51,720 nucleotides of DNA from Desulfobacterales bacterium (lineage in GTDB: Bacteria; Desulfobacterota; Desulfobacteria; Desulfobacterales; Desulfobacteraceae), in the NCBI GenBank assembly GCA_022361535.1, contig JAKSAU010000110.1, positions 1-51,720 of the forward strand, given 5' to 3'. Position 1 is the first letter of the stretch, and the number at the start of each line of letters is the position of its first letter. A program made the translations under genes and the position numbers. The notes beneath the pieces were generated by a model. That model had not been told where the DNA came from and made no database searches. It was given only the letters and a program-made list of their open reading frames with translations. Below are positions 48,371 through 51,720 of this stretch, one piece after another.

Positions 48371-50575
48371 ATGGACGCCAGAGACATTGAATCTATTCGT
48401 CCCGAGGGTGTTCGATTAAGGCTACCTGGAGATCTTGAAAATGCCTATCGGCATCGGATAATGCCGGTACGTGTGTATGACCTCAATCTGGCAGCCCTCA
48501 CCTGTCTGGTTTTCTCGCTTGCCGGAATATTCTTAGGTCCTGAAATGCAAGCAGGTGCTTGGCTTGGTCTTGGAATCCTGACGACAACGGTAATATGGAG
48601 CCGTGTCAAACCTCCGAAAAAATCATCTGGGCTTCTTGTCTTTTTTTTAGTGATAATTTCGTCCACAGCCTGGATTGTTCTTACGTTACCTGTAACTGCA
48701 TGGGAAGAAAACCTTGTTCTATACTTGTTGCTTGGAATTGAAACCGCAATATTTACAGGGTTCAAGCTTTCTCCACTCAGGGCGACAGTATTGGCATTGT
48801 TGCTCGTTTCAGTTTATCTGAGTCTTTTAATTATTTGGTCTGTTGATCCTGCATTATCAATTGCAGCCCAGACAACTATTCTCTTTATTTCGACCGGTTT
48901 TGGCACAACAGCTGTTTACGGGATCGCCCATGAAAACAGAAGCCGCTTTGTCTATAACCGCATAAGACGTGAACTTGAGCAGAAAATTAAGACTTTTGAA
49001 CATCAGCAGCATGAAGAACTTATTGATATGAATAAAAGCCTTGCTCTTGAAATCAGTGCCCATGCGGAGGCTGAAGCACGTCTCAAAGAAAGTGAAGAAA
49101 ACTATAAAAACCTTGTAAATTCACTACCCCAGGGCATTTTTATTGTTCAAAAAGGACAGATTGTTTTTTCGAATCCCGGACTTGAACAACTTACCGGATT
49201 TTCAGTTGACCAGTTGAATGGTATGATCCCTGATGAACTGTTTGCAGGTAAAGGATATGAATTTATTCGGTCTGCAAGTAACCGCAGAATCAGCACTGAA
49301 ACCCAATGGGTTGATGTTCGCTACAATACAGAACCTGCCAGACTATTTGTCATCAAAGATGTTTCTGAGCAGATTCACGCTCAAAAAGAAAAAAAACAAC
49401 TTGAATCCGAGTTGCAAAAGGCCAAAAAAATGGAGGCTCTCGGTTTGATGGCAGCAGGTGTTGCACATGATTTGAATAATGTTCTGTCCGGATTAGTATC
49501 AACACCTGAATTGGCGATGATGGAATTGCCTGAAAATTCAAAGATGAGGGAAACATTACTGACCATAAAAGATTCCGGCAAGCGTGCATCGGTTATTGTA
49601 GATGAGTTATTAACCCTTGGCAGGGGATCAGCCAAGAGTATAGAACCCGTGTGTGTCAATGACATTGTTACTGACTACTTAGAGTCACCTGAATTTAAAA
49701 AGAGTACGGATTTTTACCCTGATATTTTAGTTGAAACCAATCTTGAAAAAAATCTGCCTATTATAGGTGCTTCAGGCATTCATATTCGAAAAGTAGTGAT
49801 GAATTTGGTGAACAATGCCTTAGAAGCAATAAAAAATAAGGGACGTGTTATCCTTACTACCGAAAAAGTAAAATTTAAAGATACTCGGTTGAAAGGATAT
49901 AAAAAAATATTGGAAGGCGATTATCTGTGCCTGCGAGTTTCGGATACAGGTCCTGGAATAGATGCTGGTGATTTAGATCGTATTTTTGAACCCTTTTACA
50001 CCAAAAAAATAATGGGCAGGTCCGGAACAGGATTAGGGCTATCTATAGTCTGGAATGTGGTTCATGACCATGAAGGATATATACAGGTAAAAAGCGATAA
50101 AAATGGTACCTGTTTTGAATTGTATTTTCCTGTTTCAACAGCCTTGCAGAACACTGATAAAATCGATAAGATATACACCCTTAGCGATTATACCGGAAAC
50201 AATGAAACCGTACTCGTCGTTGACGATGCTGACAACCAGCAAAAGATCACATCAAATATGCTGCTGCGTATGGGTTATAAGGCTTTTGCAGTTGCATCAG
50301 GTGAGGATGCCATTGATTTTGTTACTCATAATCCGCAAGTAGATTTGGTCGTTTTGGACATGATCATGGCACCAGGCATGGATGGACTTGAGACATTCAA
50401 AGCCCTTCGGGATATCAATCCTAACATAAAGGCCGTTCTTGCCAGCGGGTATTCCAAGACCGAACTAGTAGAAGAGGCGCAACGGTATGGTGCAGGACCG
50501 TTTATCAAAAAGCCGTTTTCCCTTCAAACTTTGGGATTGGCCATTAAAAAAGAATTAAAAAGGGTGGAAAAATGA
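48371..50575 (+). CDS. Hybrid sensor histidine kinase (membrane sensor-PAS-HisKA-HATPase-REC)
   Basis: 734 residues. Six or so N-terminal membrane helices (about 38-185) form a compact membrane sensor. A coiled coil follows, then a PAS domain (245-335; LVNSLPQGIFIVQKG and NPGLEQLTGFS). HisKA has GVAHDLNNVLSG with H366, in the HDLNN variant. The HATPase has DTGPGI and GTGLGLS, and the C-terminal receiver has VLVVDDA and VVLDMIMAPGMDG (D663). The attached receiver with no HPt suggests that phosphate is passed on to another regulator or that the receiver modulates the kinase. The gene overlaps the M48 start as ATGA. Confidence 0.94.
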   Translation: MDARDIESIRPEGVRLRLPGDLENAYRHRIMPVRVYDLNLAALTCLVFSLAGIFLGPEMQAGAWLGLGILTTTVIWSRVKPPKKSSGLLVFFLVIISSTAWIVLTLPVTAWEENLVLYLLLGIETAIFTGFKLSPLRATVLALLLVSVYLSLLIIWSVDPALSIAAQTTILFISTGFGTTAVYGIAHENRSRFVYNRIRRELEQKIKTFEHQQHEELIDMNKSLALEISAHAEAEARLKESEENYKNLVNSLPQGIFIVQKGQIVFSNPGLEQLTGFSVDQLNGMIPDELFAGKGYEFIRSASNRRISTETQWVDVRYNTEPARLFVIKDVSEQIHAQKEKKQLESELQKAKKMEALGLMAAGVAHDLNNVLSGLVSTPELAMMELPENSKMRETLLTIKDSGKRASVIVDELLTLGRGSAKSIEPVCVNDIVTDYLESPEFKKSTDFYPDILVETNLEKNLPIIGASGIHIRKVVMNLVNNALEAIKNKGRVILTTEKVKFKDTRLKGYKKILEGDYLCLRVSDTGPGIDAGDLDRIFEPFYTKKIMGRSGTGLGLSIVWNVVHDHEGYIQVKSDKNGTCFELYFPVSTALQNTDKIDKIYTLSDYTGNNETVLVVDDADNQQKITSNMLLRMGYKAFAVASGEDAIDFVTHNPQVDLVVLDMIMAPGMDGLETFKALRDINPNIKAVLASGYSKTELVEEAQRYGAGPFIKKPFSLQTLGLAIKKELKRVEK

Positions 50576-51720
50576 CCATAACTGACCTGGAAAGTTCTAT
50601 AGAAAATCAACTGATTAAAAACTGCCTTACCAGGCGAAGTTTCTTACAGTTATCAACCTTGGCGTCTTTGAGTTTTTTAGGGGGACTTGCCGGATGTGCC
50701 ATAGACCCTGTAACCGGACGAAAGCAATTAATGCTCATGTCAAGAGACCAAGAGGTTGCCATTGATAAACAACATTCACCTTTTCAGTTTTCATCTGATT
50801 ATGGGGTAACACAGGATAAAGCACTTAATGCCTATATTTCCGACGTCGGGAATCGAATGCTTCCAGTGGTGCATCGTAAAGATATGCCCTATAATTTTCA
50901 ATGTGTTAATGCCACCTATATTAATGCTTACGCATTTCCTGGAGGATCCATTGCCGTGACAAGGGGAATCCTGCTTGAACTTGAAAATGAAGCAGAACTT
51001 GCAGCCTTGTTAGGCCACGAACTTGGTCATGTAAATGCCAGACACTCTGCAGAGCAGGCATCAAAAGGAACTATTTCAGGTCTGCTTGTAAGCGGACTTT
51101 CCGTACTTGCTTCCTCCCAAGGGTCAGGATTGGGCAGCTTGACTCAGCAGCTTGGTACACTAAGCCAGGGTTTGTTTTTGTCCAAATACTCACGGGAAAA
51201 TGAAAACGAAGCAGACGCTCTTGGGCACGAATACATGACCGGAGCTAAGTATGACTCTCAAGGATTTGTAGGACTTATGAATATGCTCAACAGTCTTAAT
51301 AAATCACATGGTTCCAGTGTGCAAATGCTTTTTGCAACCCATCCTATGAGTTCAGACCGTCTGGAAAAGGCTGTATCCCGAGATAGGGGACAGTATACTT
51401 ATACAAGGGATTTTTCTCTCCACAAAGATCGGTACATGGATAACACAGCATCCTTAAGACAAATGAAGGGTGCTATTGTCCTGATGCAGGAAGGGGAAAA
51501 ACATCTTGCCAAAGAAGACTATGGAAAAGCAGAATCGGCCTTTAAATCAGCACTTAAAAAGGCTGACAGGGATTATACGGCTCATCTTCTGATGGCCAAG
51601 TGTATGCTGATCCAAGAAAAATCCGGCCAGGCCCTTTCCCATGCAAAAAAAGCTAAGCAGTTGTACCCACAGGAGTCTCAAGGCTACTATATTGCTGGAC
51701 TGGCCAGCCTTGCAGAAAAA
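50572..51720 (+). CDS. M48 family metalloprotease lipoprotein with TPR (partial, C-terminus off the right edge)
   Basis: The frame is open to the right edge (383 codons). The N-terminus has a twin-arginine motif TRRSFLQLSTLASLSF followed by the lipobox LAGC, so it is probably a Tat-exported lipoprotein. The zinc protease motif is LLGHELGHVNARHS, with the third ligand in ENEADALGHEYM; NAYAFPGGSIAVTRG precedes it. After the protease domain a helical TPR-like region begins (EDYGKAESAFKSALKKA). This layout matches BepA/YfgC and LoiP-like outer-membrane quality-control proteases. It is co-transcribed with the upstream hybrid kinase. Confidence 0.93.
   Translation, partial: MTITDLESSIENQLIKNCLTRRSFLQLSTLASLSFLGGLAGCAIDPVTGRKQLMLMSRDQEVAIDKQHSPFQFSSDYGVTQDKALNAYISDVGNRMLPVVHRKDMPYNFQCVNATYINAYAFPGGSIAVTRGILLELENEAELAALLGHELGHVNARHSAEQASKGTISGLLVSGLSVLASSQGSGLGSLTQQLGTLSQGLFLSKYSRENENEADALGHEYMTGAKYDSQGFVGLMNMLNSLNKSHGSSVQMLFATHPMSSDRLEKAVSRDRGQYTYTRDFSLHKDRYMDNTASLRQMKGAIVLMQEGEKHLAKEDYGKAESAFKSALKKADRDYTAHLLMAKCMLIQEKSGQALSHAKKAKQLYPQESQGYYIAGLASLAEK

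Noticed and set aside
1..51720. Insertion sequences, phage genes, CRISPR arrays, defence islands, tRNA or rRNA genes
   Set aside because: No transposase, integrase, direct-repeat array or RNA gene signature was seen on either strand.

Overview
The window reads as a chromosomal segment of an anaerobic, low-to-mid G+C Gram-negative bacterium, most likely a sulfate-reducing deltaproteobacterium of the Desulfobacteraceae type. This is inferred from the mix of genes: a TAXI-type TRAP transporter, an NtrC-like regulator with a sigma-54 promoter, a c-type haem chemoreceptor beside a multihaem cytochrome, a molybdopterin oxidoreductase, cimA-based branched-chain amino acid synthesis, larB, and many two-component proteins. 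No insertion sequence, phage gene, CRISPR array, tRNA or rRNA was seen. Apart from a few small orphan genes it looks like ordinary core chromosome with several compact regulatory modules.

Layout. 1-4792 (minus): M20 peptidase, lipoprotein, dCache histidine kinase and NtrC-type response regulator (cut by the left edge). 5178-9539 (plus): a near-consensus sigma-54 promoter, then a TAXI receptor, a fused TRAP permease and a universal stress protein; the divergent two-component system is the obvious candidate activator. 9617-15709: molybdopterin oxidoreductase, DUF2147 protein, a TetR regulator with an operator over its own promoter followed by an acyl-CoA dehydrogenase, a PsiE-like protein, and a small protein with a structured leader. 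16184-19414: a small Cys protein, a PilB/GspE ATPase and an HDOD protein. 19633-22886 (plus): a six-gene thiol-redox cluster (Cys-rich exported protein, DsbB, DsbA-like, TlpA lipoprotein, a 47-residue CXXC protein, NapH-like ferredoxin).

23063-30381 (minus): ilvD-ilvB-ilvN-cimA-leuA, preceded by a previously unlisted 27-codon leader peptide of which 13 residues are Ile, Leu or Val, plus a terminator and a competing antiterminator: a complete ribosome-mediated attenuator. 30634-34283 (plus): hybrid kinase and REC-TPR regulator. 34287-36202 (minus): an actin-like protein and LarB. 36453-42935: cmoA, cmoB, a histidine phosphatase, an arginase-family enzyme, and one polypeptide joining an MrfA-like helicase to an MrfB-like exonuclease. 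43100-45249: tetrahaem cytochrome and haem-binding chemoreceptor. 45275-47676 (minus): sirtuin and MurJ. 48087-51720 (plus): small membrane protein, hybrid kinase and an M48 metalloprotease cut by the right edge.

The most interesting items are the ilv attenuator, the thiol-redox cluster with its tiny CXXC membrane protein, the sigma-54 TRAP circuit, the haem chemoreceptor/cytochrome pair, and the helicase-exonuclease fusion. All functions are read from sequence motifs; no database search was run.
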